Shown here: positions 1-5,416 of the stretch, one piece after another | Position numbering within the stretch: the first letter of the stretch is position 1 | Layout of the letters: each line of letters begins with the position of its first letter | Origin: Clostridia bacterium | Lineage (GTDB): Bacteria > Bacillota > Clostridia > Christensenellales > DTU072 | Direction: 5' to 3' | Length of the DNA: 5,416 nt | Assembly (NCBI GenBank): GCA_028701415.1 | Contig: JAQVQU010000090.1 | Coordinates: forward strand, 1 to 5,416 | Made by a program: the position numbers and the translations under genes | The notes under the pieces: generated by a model | What the model was told of the DNA's origin: nothing | The model's database searches: none | What the model saw: only the letters and a program-made list of their open reading frames with translations

Positions 1-305
1 TCATGGCATATATGCAAGCATAAAGCTTTAATTTGGTTAATAGGTTTTTGGAAAGAAGTTATATTTGGTTTTGAAAAAAGCTGATTATTTTTAATTAATT
101 CTTCAAATTCTTTTTTTATTTGATTTTTTGAATAATCTGAGATTTTGTTTAATTTCTTTATTTCAATTTCATTTAAAGGGATAGCATATAATTTTTTGTA
201 CATTAAAAAGGCAGCTTCATCGACGTAATGTAAACTGCCACTTTCAACATCCCAAAGAAAAAATAAATCTTTGCTATTATGATTATAAGAAAATGCGTGA
301 ACCAA
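1..305 (-). CDS. scfB: SCIFF peptide maturase, radical SAM (partial, N-terminal part)
   Basis: This is the first 101 codons of a gene that runs off the left edge. In the SCIFF family this enzyme is a cytoplasmic radical SAM protein with SPASM-type auxiliary iron-sulfur clusters. It installs a Cys-to-Thr thioether in the precursor made by the gene just upstream. What is visible is the N-terminal part: a VHAFSYN start, then a beta-rich stretch (FFLWDVESGSLHYVD, about residues 15-29) followed by helices. This matches the RiPP recognition element that binds the precursor. The stretch ends in IKALCLHICHD (residues 92-102), the family signature just before the CNLRCKYC-type cluster motif, which lies outside the window. 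The start is TTG at 305-303. An in-frame TAA sits directly upstream and the first in-frame ATG is codon 35, inside the recognition domain. No Shine-Dalgarno sequence is seen in the 11-base gap after scfA, so translation is probably coupled to it. Residue 100 is Cys where I recall Ala in relatives. The family call is firm; the exact start is an inference. Confidence 0.88.
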   Translation of the reverse strand, partial: MVHAFSYNHNSKDLFFLWDVESGSLHYVDEAAFLMYKKLYAIPLNEIEIKKLNKISDYSKNQIKKEFEELIKNNQLFSKPNITSFQKPINQIKALCLHICH

Positions 306-316
306 TTATAATTAAA

Positions 317-490
317 TTATTTGTTAGATAAATCTTTTTTTTGAAAAATCTTTTCGTCTTGAGCGCAAGATTGATTTCCAACCGTGCAACTAGTTTTACA
401 AGCAGATTGGCAACTGGCTTGACACTCGTTACAACCAATATTATGTTTTTTTTCAAACAAGTTTTTGTTTAATGTACTAATATGTTTCAT
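317..490 (-). CDS. scfA: SCIFF ranthipeptide precursor (six-cysteine peptide)
   Basis: This short gene of 57 codons begins at ATG 490 with a strong AGGAGG ribosome binding site five bases upstream and ends at TAA 317-319. The product opens with MKHISTLNKN, the conserved leader of SCIFF precursors. It then carries six cysteines at 20, 23, 27, 31, 35 and 42 within GCNECQASCQSACKTSC and TVGNQSC, which is almost the family consensus. In the characterised CteA peptide the maturase links Cys32 to Thr37. The equivalent pair here is Cys31 and Thr36, with the same spacing of five, so a gamma-thioether (ranthipeptide) is expected. The family name means six cysteines in forty-five residues. Here a tail of 15 mostly polar and charged residues (AQDEKIFQKKDLSNK) follows the last cysteine, longer than usual. 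The gene has its own promoter and lies between the yajC terminator and the maturase gene. The biological role of SCIFF peptides is not settled; a signalling role has been proposed in Clostridium. Confidence 0.95.
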   Translation of the reverse strand: MKHISTLNKNLFEKKHNIGCNECQASCQSACKTSCTVGNQSCAQDEKIFQKKDLSNK

Positions 491-495
491 AGTAA

Positions 496-501
496 CCTCC
501 T
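496..501 (-). promoter_or_regulatory. Strong ribosome binding site of scfA
   Basis: The minus strand reads AGGAGG, a full match to the anti-Shine-Dalgarno core, five bases before the scfA ATG. It decides the start of this short gene and contrasts with the absence of any such site before the maturase gene downstream. This suggests the peptide is made in excess over its enzyme. Confidence 0.9.
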
Positions 502-512
502 AGATTTAAATT

Positions 513-541
513 ATTTTATCATTTATTGTAAAAAAAAACAA
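513..541 (-). promoter_or_regulatory. Candidate sigma-A promoter of scfA
   Basis: On the minus strand a -35 like TTGTTT (541-536) is followed after 17 bases by TAAAAT (518-513), which matches the -10 consensus at five of six positions. A TG one base before the -10 (521-520) makes it an extended -10, which compensates for the weak -35. The start would fall near 506, giving a leader of about 16 bases that contains the AGGAGG site. It sits just past the yajC terminator, so scfA would be transcribed separately from yajC. Confidence 0.6.
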
Positions 542-550
542 TATTTACAA
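526..550. repeat. Dyad overlapping the scfA promoter, possible operator
   Basis: TTGTAAA (526-532) and TTTACAA (544-550) are perfect inverted arms with an 11-base A-rich spacer. The left arm lies between the -35 and -10 of the candidate scfA promoter, and the right arm lies just upstream of the -35. A 7-base match can occur by chance in such AT-rich DNA. The position is what a repressor operator would have, but no regulator is visible in the window. Confidence 0.3.
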
Positions 551-575
551 AAAAAAAGCCGCAGTTTATGCGGCT
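549..575 (-). terminator. Intrinsic terminator downstream of yajC
   Basis: The minus strand carries AGCCGCA (575-569), a five-base TAAAC loop, TGCGGCT (563-557) and then a run of T (complement of A549-A557). This is a GC-rich 7-base-pair stem with a classic U tract. It begins about 20 bases after the yajC stop codon, so it ends the yajC transcript before scfA. There is no T run on the plus-strand side, so it acts in one direction only. Confidence 0.92.
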
Positions 576-595
576 CTAATAACCGGAATAAAAAG

Positions 596-880
596 TTATA
601 ATTTATTTCGAATCGCACCCTTTACAACCATAATTAACACCGGTGCATCATCTGTTCCTATATCTAAAGTTACTCTATCAGTATCTTTATTAATTGAAAC
701 AATTTTTCCAATTATTCCACTTGTTGTCATTACTTTGTCTCCTTCCGAAAGACTATCCATCATTGACTGGTATTGTTTTTTTTGTTTTCTTTGGGGGATT
801 ATTGTCATGACTATCATAACAACAAAGAATACCCCTAAAATTACTAAGAATATCCAGTTATTTCCGTCTGTTCCAAACAT
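596..880 (-). CDS. yajC: Preprotein translocase accessory subunit YajC
   Basis: This gene encodes a 94-residue, single-span membrane protein. YajC associates with SecDF and SecYEG in the holotranslocon and supports protein export and membrane insertion, though it is not essential in well-studied bacteria. The sequence shows a short N-terminal segment, a hydrophobic helix at about residues 9-28, then the basic PQRKQKK patch (29-35) that fixes the cytoplasmic side. The conserved family core LSEGDKVMTTSGIIGKIVSI follows at about residues 44-63 and predicts a small cytoplasmic beta domain. The length is typical. The ATG at 880 has AAAGGAG (894-888) seven bases upstream. The gene has its own promoter in the spacer after tgt and its own terminator downstream. 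The tgt-yajC neighbourhood is widespread in bacteria, usually with secD and secF nearby. Those are not in this window and may lie beyond the maturase gene. Confidence 0.96.
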   Translation of the reverse strand: MFGTDGNNWIFLVILGVFFVVMIVMTIIPQRKQKKQYQSMMDSLSEGDKVMTTSGIIGKIVSINKDTDRVTLDIGTDDAPVLIMVVKGAIRNKL

Positions 881-908
881 TTTATGTCTCCTTTGTACAA
901 TTTAGTTG

Positions 909-937
909 ATTGTATCACATACATCGTCTTATTACAA
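909..937 (-). promoter_or_regulatory. Candidate sigma-A promoter of yajC
   Basis: On the minus strand TTGTAA (937-932) and TACAAT (914-909) are separated by exactly 17 bases, and TG one base before the -10 gives an extended -10 form. TACAAT matches the -10 consensus at five of six positions and TTGTAA matches the -35 at four. Transcription would start near 902, with a short leader holding the AAAGGAG ribosome binding site. It implies that yajC can be expressed apart from the ruv-queA-tgt block. Confidence 0.65.
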
Positions 938-959
938 GCAAAATAGCTTTTAGTTGAGT

Positions 960-1008
960 TTAATCCTTCTTGTATTTATGATGCAAAATATTAAATCAAT
1001 AGGATTAA
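960..1008. repeat. Inverted repeat in the tgt-yajC spacer
   Basis: TTAATCCT (960-967) and AGGATTAA (1001-1008) are perfect 8-base inverted arms around a 33-base AT-rich loop. In the transcript it lies about 45 bases after the tgt stop and upstream of the yajC promoter. There is no T run next to either arm, so it is not a typical intrinsic terminator. It could be a weak RNA stem, a protein site or chance. Apart from this and the promoter, I see nothing in the 172-base spacer. Confidence 0.3.
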
Positions 1009-1052
1009 GAAATTACGAAAATATTTTATAAGTTGCTAGAAAATATTATTTA

Positions 1053-2159
1053 TTATAATTGATAGTTTCTAAGAAAATCTCTTCTAAAATCCAGCAATCT
1101 ATCTTCCCATATTGCCTTTTTTATTTCATTAACTAATCTGTGCAAAAATCGAATGTTATGGATTGAAATCAATCTTCCCCCTAGCATCTCATCAGCATTA
1201 ATTAAATGCCTAATATATGCCCTTGAATAATTCTTGCATGCATAACAGTCACAACCTTGTTCAATAGGGGAAAAATCATCTTTATATTTCGCATTTCTAA
1301 CTGTTAAATTTCCTTGACTCGTCATAGCGGTTCCGTTTCTTGCTATTCTGGTTGGCAATACACAATCGAACATATCTATTCCTCTAATAACTCCTTCAAT
1401 AATGCAATCCGCACTTCCTACTCCCATTAGATATCTCGGCATGTTTGATGGATAATATTCTTTCAAACAATCTAAAATTTGATACATAGTTGATTTTTCT
1501 TCACCAACAGATAATCCTCCAATAGCGATTCCGCATTTACAAAAGGGTAATGTTTTTTCTATGCTTTCTATTCTAAGATCTTTAAATATATTTCCTTGAA
1601 CAATTGGAAATAACATTTGATCATCACTATTTGATGTTTCATAACAAATTTTCAACCATTTTAACGTTCTCTCTAAAGCAACTTTACTTTTTTCATATCC
1701 AGCATCTCCACTTGTACATTCGTCGAAAGCCATCATAATATCGCTTCCTAAAATTTTCTGTATGTTTATTGCATCAGCTGGAGATATATAATGTTTACTA
1801 CCATCTATGTGGCTAGAAAATAATACTCCATCATCTGATATTTCCCTTATTTTAGAAAGAGAAAATACCTGAAAACCACCACTATCTGTTAAAATTGGTT
1901 TATGCCAATTCATGAAGTTATGAAGTCCCTTTGCTTTAGAAATAATGTTTGTTCCAGGCCTAAGATATAAATGGTAAGTATTGGATAAAATAATTTGACT
2001 CCCACATTCGGCTAATTCATCTGGAGATAGGCCTTTTACCGTACCATTTGTTCCCACAGGCATAAATACAGGAGTTTCAATAATTCCAGAAGGAGTATAG
2101 AATTTTGATATTCTTGCCCCAGATTGCTTACATATCTTAATTACCTCAAATTTAAACAC
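1053..2159 (-). CDS. tgt: Queuine/preQ1 tRNA-guanine transglycosylase
   Basis: This 368-residue enzyme exchanges guanine 34 in the anticodon of tRNAs for Asp, Asn, His and Tyr with preQ1, the base-exchange step of queuosine synthesis. It has the expected TIM-barrel length. TDSGGFQ (91-97) contains the catalytic Asp92. MAFDEC (143-148) is the conserved substrate-pocket strand, and GIDMFDCVLPTR (260-271) holds the nucleophile Asp265. The zinc site is C303, C305, C308 and H334, with the same Cys-to-His spacing as the Zymomonas enzyme. The start is GTG at 2159, which begins the conserved EVIKICKQSGARIS region at the right place. A GAGGGG sequence (2170-2165) lies five bases upstream, inside the end of queA. 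The first 8 bases overlap queA, so translation is probably coupled. The two genes encode consecutive steps of one pathway. The gene ends with two TAA codons in a row and no clear terminator follows. Confidence 0.98.
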   Translation of the reverse strand: MFKFEVIKICKQSGARISKFYTPSGIIETPVFMPVGTNGTVKGLSPDELAECGSQIILSNTYHLYLRPGTNIISKAKGLHNFMNWHKPILTDSGGFQVFSLSKIREISDDGVLFSSHIDGSKHYISPADAINIQKILGSDIMMAFDECTSGDAGYEKSKVALERTLKWLKICYETSNSDDQMLFPIVQGNIFKDLRIESIEKTLPFCKCGIAIGGLSVGEEKSTMYQILDCLKEYYPSNMPRYLMGVGSADCIIEGVIRGIDMFDCVLPTRIARNGTAMTSQGNLTVRNAKYKDDFSPIEQGCDCYACKNYSRAYIRHLINADEMLGGRLISIHNIRFLHRLVNEIKKAIWEDRLLDFRRDFLRNYQL

Positions 2160-3201
2160 AATTACCCCTCGTTAAAAACATCGCATCACCAAAACTAAAA
2201 AATCTATATTTTTCTTCTACTGCAAATTTATATATTTCAAGTGTTTTATCTCGGCCTATAAATGCTGAAACCAACATTAACAACGTACTTTCAGGTAGAT
2301 GAAAATTAGTGATTATCCCATTAACTATTTTAAATTCATAAGGAGGATAAATAAATATTTCAGTTTCCCCTTCTCCAGACATTACATGCCCATCTTTTGT
2401 AGCAACAGTTTCAAGGGTTCTTACCGTTGTTGTACCTACGGCAATTATCCTCGAATTATTATCTATGGCATTATTAATAATTCTCGCTGACTCTTCAGAT
2501 ATTGAATAAAATTCCTTATGCATTTTATGATCAAGGATATTATCCTCTTTCACAGGTCTAAAAGTACCCAGTCCTACGTGTAGCAAAATCTCAACGACTT
2601 TAATTCCTTTATCTTTAATTTTTTTTAATAATTCCGCAGTGAAATGAAGCCCTGCTGTAGGTGCCGCAGATGAACCATCATGCTTTGCATAAATGGTTTG
2701 GTATTTGTTGGGATCATCTAAATGGGTAGTAATGTATGGAGGAAGGGGAGTGGCACCAACTCTTTCTAAAATATCTTCAAACTTTCCCTTGAATATGAAC
2801 TTTATGATTCTTATTCCATTGTCGTCAAGAAAACTTACTAATTCTAAACTAAGTTCATCGCTAATATATAAGAACTCACCAATTTTTAGCTTTCTTGCAG
2901 GCTTTATTAAGCATTCCCAATGATATAAATCATTTCTTTTTAAAAGTAGTATTTCGAATTTTCTCTGATTCTTATCATAACCAAATATGCGTGCAGGTAT
3001 TACTTTTGTATTATTAATTACTAAAACATCACTCGGTAGCAAAAAATCAGTAATTTGGTTGAAATAAGTATTATCTATAAAATCACTCATCAAGTTGTAT
3101 ACCAATAATCGAGAAGAGTCTCTAGGATTCGCTGGTGTTTGGGCGATTAATACTTGTGGCAAAGTATATGAAAAATCTGTCCTTTTGTAAAAATTATTCA
3201 T
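2152..3201 (-). CDS. queA: S-adenosylmethionine:tRNA ribosyltransferase-isomerase
   Basis: This 349-residue enzyme transfers and isomerises the ribosyl part of S-adenosylmethionine onto 7-aminomethyl-7-deazaguanine 34 in tRNA, giving epoxyqueuosine. It acts directly after Tgt. Family blocks appear in order: LPQVLIAQTP (15-23 region), SRLLVYN, INNTKVIPARI, YQTIYAKHDGSSAAPTAGLHFT (167-188), GLGTFRPV, VGTTTVRTLE (255-264), GETEIFIYPPY (278-288), NFHLPESTLL (299-308) and FGDAMFL (337-343). The start is ATG 3201, giving MNNFYKRTDFSYTLP, which aligns with the usual short N-terminus. The reading frame is open upstream to 3387, but that extension only reads ruvB in another frame and has no family character. 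Start and ruvB stop overlap in ATGAATAA. The only Shine-Dalgarno-like sequence is a weak GGA, so coupling to ruvB translation is likely. SSAAPTAG has Ser where Val is common, a mild change. Confidence 0.97.
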   Translation of the reverse strand: MNNFYKRTDFSYTLPQVLIAQTPANPRDSSRLLVYNLMSDFIDNTYFNQITDFLLPSDVLVINNTKVIPARIFGYDKNQRKFEILLLKRNDLYHWECLIKPARKLKIGEFLYISDELSLELVSFLDDNGIRIIKFIFKGKFEDILERVGATPLPPYITTHLDDPNKYQTIYAKHDGSSAAPTAGLHFTAELLKKIKDKGIKVVEILLHVGLGTFRPVKEDNILDHKMHKEFYSISEESARIINNAIDNNSRIIAVGTTTVRTLETVATKDGHVMSGEGETEIFIYPPYEFKIVNGIITNFHLPESTLLMLVSAFIGRDKTLEIYKFAVEEKYRFFSFGDAMFLTRGNCV

Positions 3202-4249
3202 TATTAATCCAGTTAAACAAATCATTATTATCTTTAGGAAAGGATAGCCCAAGGTGTTCATATGCTTTTCTAGTACAGACTCTACCTCTGGGAGTTCTTG
3301 CAATAAAACCCAACTGTATAAGATAAGGCTCATATACATCCTCAATTGTATTAGATTCTTCACCGCAAGAAGCTGAGATTGTGTCAAGCCCTACAGGACC
3401 ACCATCATATTTAAGTATTATTGTAGATAAAATTTCTCTATCAACACGATCAAGGCCAAGAATGTCTATCCCCATCTTATTTAGACCGTCTTGTGTTATA
3501 TTTATGCTAATTTCATCAAGGTCAGCACAACTAGCATAATCTCTAACCCTTTTTAGTAAACGATTTGCAATTCTAGGTGTTCCTCTTGACCTAGAAGCTA
3601 TTTCAAAAGCTGCTTCTTCTGTAATTTTAATATTGAGGATATTAGCCGTTCTCTTAACAATCTTTACTAGATCCTCGGGGTAATACATTTCTAACCTACA
3701 AAAAACACCAAACCTATCTCTTAACGGGGATGATATATTTCCTGCTTTTGTGGTAGCTCCCACTAAAGTAAACTTATTAATATCAAGTCTTAATGGACGA
3801 GCTGAGGGTCCTTTCCCTATAAACATGTCAAATTTAAAATCTTCCATAACAGGGTAAAGTGACTCTTCAACCAAATGGTTAAGTCTATGGATTTCATCAA
3901 TAAATAAAACAGAATTTGGTTTTAGCGAAGTTAAAAGGGCAGCTAGTTCTCCACAATTAGTTAGAGATGGGCCAGAAGCAATCTTAAAGTCTGCGCCCAT
4001 TTCGTTGGCAATAATTTTACTCAACGTTGTCTTCCCTAAACCCGGAGGTCCATATAATAAAACATGATCTAGCGATTCCTTCCTTTTTTTTGCAGCATTT
4101 AAAAATGTTCTAAGATTATCTTTTATAGTATTTTGACCGATAAATTCATCTAGAGAAAAAGGTCTTAAAATATTTTCATTTTCCAAAATATCTAAATCTA
4201 ATATTTCTCCAGTTAGAATTCTGTTTTCGTTGTTATCTTTTTCTTTCAT
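3194..4249 (-). CDS. ruvB: Holliday junction branch migration ATPase RuvB
   Basis: This 351-residue AAA+ motor forms hexamers on either side of RuvA-bound Holliday junctions and pulls DNA through during recombinational repair. The sequence shows a Walker A GPPGLGKTT (67-75), Walker B LFIDEIH (115-121, with Asp118 and Glu119), and sensor I LVGATTKAG (162-170). The arginine finger is in PLRDRFG (175-181, Arg177), and GTPRIANRLLKRVRDYA (223-239) supplies sensor II. The C-terminal winged-helix DNA-binding domain includes GPVGLDTISASCGE (284-297) and FIARTPRGR (315-323). The N-terminal segment before RPFSLDEFIGQ is slightly longer and more acidic than in many relatives. The ATG at 4249 lies one base after the ruvA stop, with no good Shine-Dalgarno sequence, so translation is probably coupled to ruvA. 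The last 8 bases overlap queA. Confidence 0.99.
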   Translation of the reverse strand: MKEKDNNENRILTGEILDLDILENENILRPFSLDEFIGQNTIKDNLRTFLNAAKKRKESLDHVLLYGPPGLGKTTLSKIIANEMGADFKIASGPSLTNCGELAALLTSLKPNSVLFIDEIHRLNHLVEESLYPVMEDFKFDMFIGKGPSARPLRLDINKFTLVGATTKAGNISSPLRDRFGVFCRLEMYYPEDLVKIVKRTANILNIKITEEAAFEIASRSRGTPRIANRLLKRVRDYASCADLDEISINITQDGLNKMGIDILGLDRVDREILSTIILKYDGGPVGLDTISASCGEESNTIEDVYEPYLIQLGFIARTPRGRVCTRKAYEHLGLSFPKDNNDLFNWINNE

Positions 4250-4250
4250 T

Positions 4251-4838
4251 TTATTTATTTAGCTTTTTTAAAGAATTTATTACTAATTCCTCTAAAGAGT
4301 TAGAGTGATCTATAGAATTTTGCACTGCCACCATTGCTTCCGACCTGGATATTCCTAATCCACAAAGTGCCTCTATTGCGTCAACCATATCAGAATTATT
4401 ATCTTCTGGCGATATCAAAGAACTTAAATTATGTTGTTTAGAAATAATCTCTTTAAGTTCTAAAATAATTCTTTCCGCTGTCTTTTTCCCCACCCCCTTA
4501 ATTTTAGAAAGGGATTTGGTATCTTCAGAAACAATTGCCAAGGCCAAGGAGTTTAAAGCCAAACCCGATAAAATTGTTAAGGCTGCTTTGGGTCCAATAC
4601 CTGAAACGGATATTAGATTTAAAAACATACGTTTTTCTTCAATGCTAAAAAAACCAAATAATGAAATATCATCTTCCCTAACTTGCATATGTGTAAACAA
4701 TTTAATTTCTTCGTTTGATTTTTCAATTTGATTTTTCGTATTAATAGATATATTTATAACGTAACCAATCCCGTTATTTTCTAATACAACTTGTTCTTCA
4801 TAAACATTTGTTATTATACCTTTAATAAAACCAATCAT
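4251..4838 (-). CDS. ruvA: Holliday junction DNA-binding protein RuvA
   Basis: This 195-residue protein forms tetramers that hold the Holliday junction in a square-planar form and load RuvB. The three family domains are visible. An N-terminal OB fold covers about 1-63 (MIGFIKGII, NGIGYVI, REDDISLFGF). The middle domain has two helix-hairpin-helix motifs, VSGIGPKAA (78-86) and IKGVGKKTAERI (113-124), which contact DNA backbone. A flexible acidic linker at about 132-149 leads to the C-terminal domain (about 150-195, DAIEALCGLGISRSEA), which binds RuvB. The ATG at 4838 is preceded by AAGGA (4847-4843) with a short four-base spacer. It lies 14 bases after the ruvC stop and one base before ruvB, as expected for an operon. 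Confidence 0.99.
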   Translation of the reverse strand: MIGFIKGIITNVYEEQVVLENNGIGYVINISINTKNQIEKSNEEIKLFTHMQVREDDISLFGFFSIEEKRMFLNLISVSGIGPKAALTILSGLALNSLALAIVSEDTKSLSKIKGVGKKTAERIILELKEIISKQHNLSSLISPEDNNSDMVDAIEALCGLGISRSEAMVAVQNSIDHSNSLEELVINSLKKLNK

Positions 4839-4852
4839 ATAATCCTTAATTT

Positions 4853-5344
4853 TTAAATTTTATAATTACCGAAAATTTTATTCGTTTGAATGTGAGTTAT
4901 TGCAACAGCAAGAGCATCTGCAGCATCATCAGGTTTAGGAATCTTTTCCATTTTCAATAAAACTTTAACCATTTCTTGAATTTGTTTTTTATCGGCTCTT
5001 CCGTATCCAGTTAAAGACTGCTTAATTTGAAGTGGGGTATATTCAAATAGTGGTATGTTAAAACTTTCACACTCATATAAAATTACACCTCTAGCTTCAG
5101 CAACCATTATAGCTGTTTTTGCATTCTTTTGGAAAAATAACTCCTCTAAAGCAATTTCGTCGGGACAAAATTCTCTGTTTAAATCAATAATTTTTTCCCC
5201 AATGAATCTTAATCTTTCAGGAAATCGTTCACTTTTAGGAGTAATTATTGCACCATATGCAATCAGTTTGCATTTATCTAAAGATCCTTCAATTACCCCA
5301 TATCCCAAGGTACCATAACCTGGATCTAAACCTAATACTTTCAT
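4853..5344 (-). CDS. ruvC: Holliday junction resolvase RuvC
   Basis: This 163-residue endonuclease works as a dimer and cuts Holliday junctions symmetrically after RuvAB has moved them. The RNase H-like fold and all four metal-binding acidic residues are present: Asp7 in LGLDPGYG, Glu67 in IALEELFF, and Asp140 and Asp143 in KPDDAADALAVAITH. The segment after Glu67, FFQKNAKTA, is the expected junction-binding loop, and SLTGYGRADKKQIQ (110-123) is the usual basic patch. The chosen start is ATG 5344, giving MKVLGLDPG, which matches family N-termini. An in-frame TTG two codons upstream is possible but less likely. No Shine-Dalgarno sequence is seen, and the best upstream promoter would start transcription almost at the ATG. 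The gene is the first visible member of the ruvC-ruvA-ruvB-queA-tgt block. Confidence 0.98.
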   Translation of the reverse strand: MKVLGLDPGYGTLGYGVIEGSLDKCKLIAYGAIITPKSERFPERLRFIGEKIIDLNREFCPDEIALEELFFQKNAKTAIMVAEARGVILYECESFNIPLFEYTPLQIKQSLTGYGRADKKQIQEMVKVLLKMEKIPKPDDAADALAVAITHIQTNKIFGNYKI

Positions 5345-5350
5345 TAGCAA

Positions 5351-5379
5351 AGTTTAACTTAAATATTAGTTATAGTCAA
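5351..5379 (-). promoter_or_regulatory. Candidate promoter of the ruvC-ruvA-ruvB-queA-tgt block
   Basis: On the minus strand TTGACT (5379-5374, five of six matches) is followed after 17 bases by TAAACT (5356-5351, four of six). The -10 ends six bases before the ruvC ATG, so the transcript would begin at or next to the start codon. A rival -10, TATAAC (5374-5369), would give a short leader but has no good -35. The remaining bases to the window edge show no gene. Confidence 0.45.
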
Positions 5380-5416
5380 TGCAATATAAACTCTAATAAT
5401 TTAAAAAATAATGATT

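Noticed and set aside
1..490. A new RiPP system of unknown type
   Set aside because: The precursor and the maturase N-terminus both match the known SCIFF/ScfB (CteA/CteB) ranthipeptide family, so only the details of this copy are unusual.
881..1052. A preQ1 riboswitch or other known RNA element near the queuosine genes
   Set aside because: The spacer is downstream of tgt rather than upstream of the queuosine genes, and no preQ1-type hairpin with an A-rich tail and pseudoknot partner is seen. The starts of queA and tgt are buried in upstream genes.
3202..3387. An upstream extension of the queA reading frame giving 62 more residues
   Set aside because: It lies entirely inside ruvB in another frame, has no family similarity, and the ATG at 3201 gives the normal QueA N-terminus.
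5055..5318. An 87-codon plus-strand open frame inside ruvC, and similar short plus-strand frames inside ruvA, ruvB and queA
   Set aside because: They lie opposite well-supported conserved genes, have low-complexity hydrophobic or Ser/Lys-rich products, and show no recognisable domain.
5345..5350. TTG start for ruvC two codons upstream of the chosen ATG
   Set aside because: It adds only two residues, has no ribosome binding site, and MKVLGLDPG already matches the family start.

Overview
The window is AT-rich and carries a compact stretch of genes, all on the minus strand. Read in the direction of transcription (right to left), the order is ruvC, ruvA, ruvB, queA, tgt, yajC, a short six-cysteine peptide gene (scfA), and the start of its radical SAM maturase (scfB), which is cut by the left edge. 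This order, together with the near-universal clostridial SCIFF peptide, points to a low-G+C anaerobic Firmicute of the class Clostridia. The species cannot be named from the sequence.

Region by region. Positions 5345-5416 lie upstream of ruvC and hold a candidate promoter but no gene. Positions 1053-5344 hold a tightly packed five-gene block. RuvC, RuvA and RuvB are the Holliday-junction resolvase and branch-migration machinery. QueA and Tgt are queuosine tRNA-modification enzymes. The genes are separated by 14 and 1 bases, or overlap by 8 bases, so they are very probably one transcript with translational coupling. Positions 881-1052 form a 172-base spacer with a good promoter for yajC and an unexplained inverted repeat. 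yajC (596-880) encodes the small membrane subunit of the Sec holotranslocon and is followed by a clear intrinsic terminator at 549-575.

The least ordinary part is the left end. An independent promoter (513-541), overlapped by a dyad, drives a 57-codon gene at 317-490. Its product is a SCIFF precursor of the ranthipeptide class of RiPPs. The next gene (1-305, partial) starts at TTG with no visible ribosome binding site. It encodes the N-terminal recognition domain of the SCIFF maturase and runs out just before the first radical SAM cysteine cluster is expected. The family is known, so this is not a new system. The particular precursor has a longer charged tail than the usual family form, and the pair shows regulatory features worth checking.

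No RNA genes, CRISPR arrays, insertion sequences or convincing plus-strand genes were seen.
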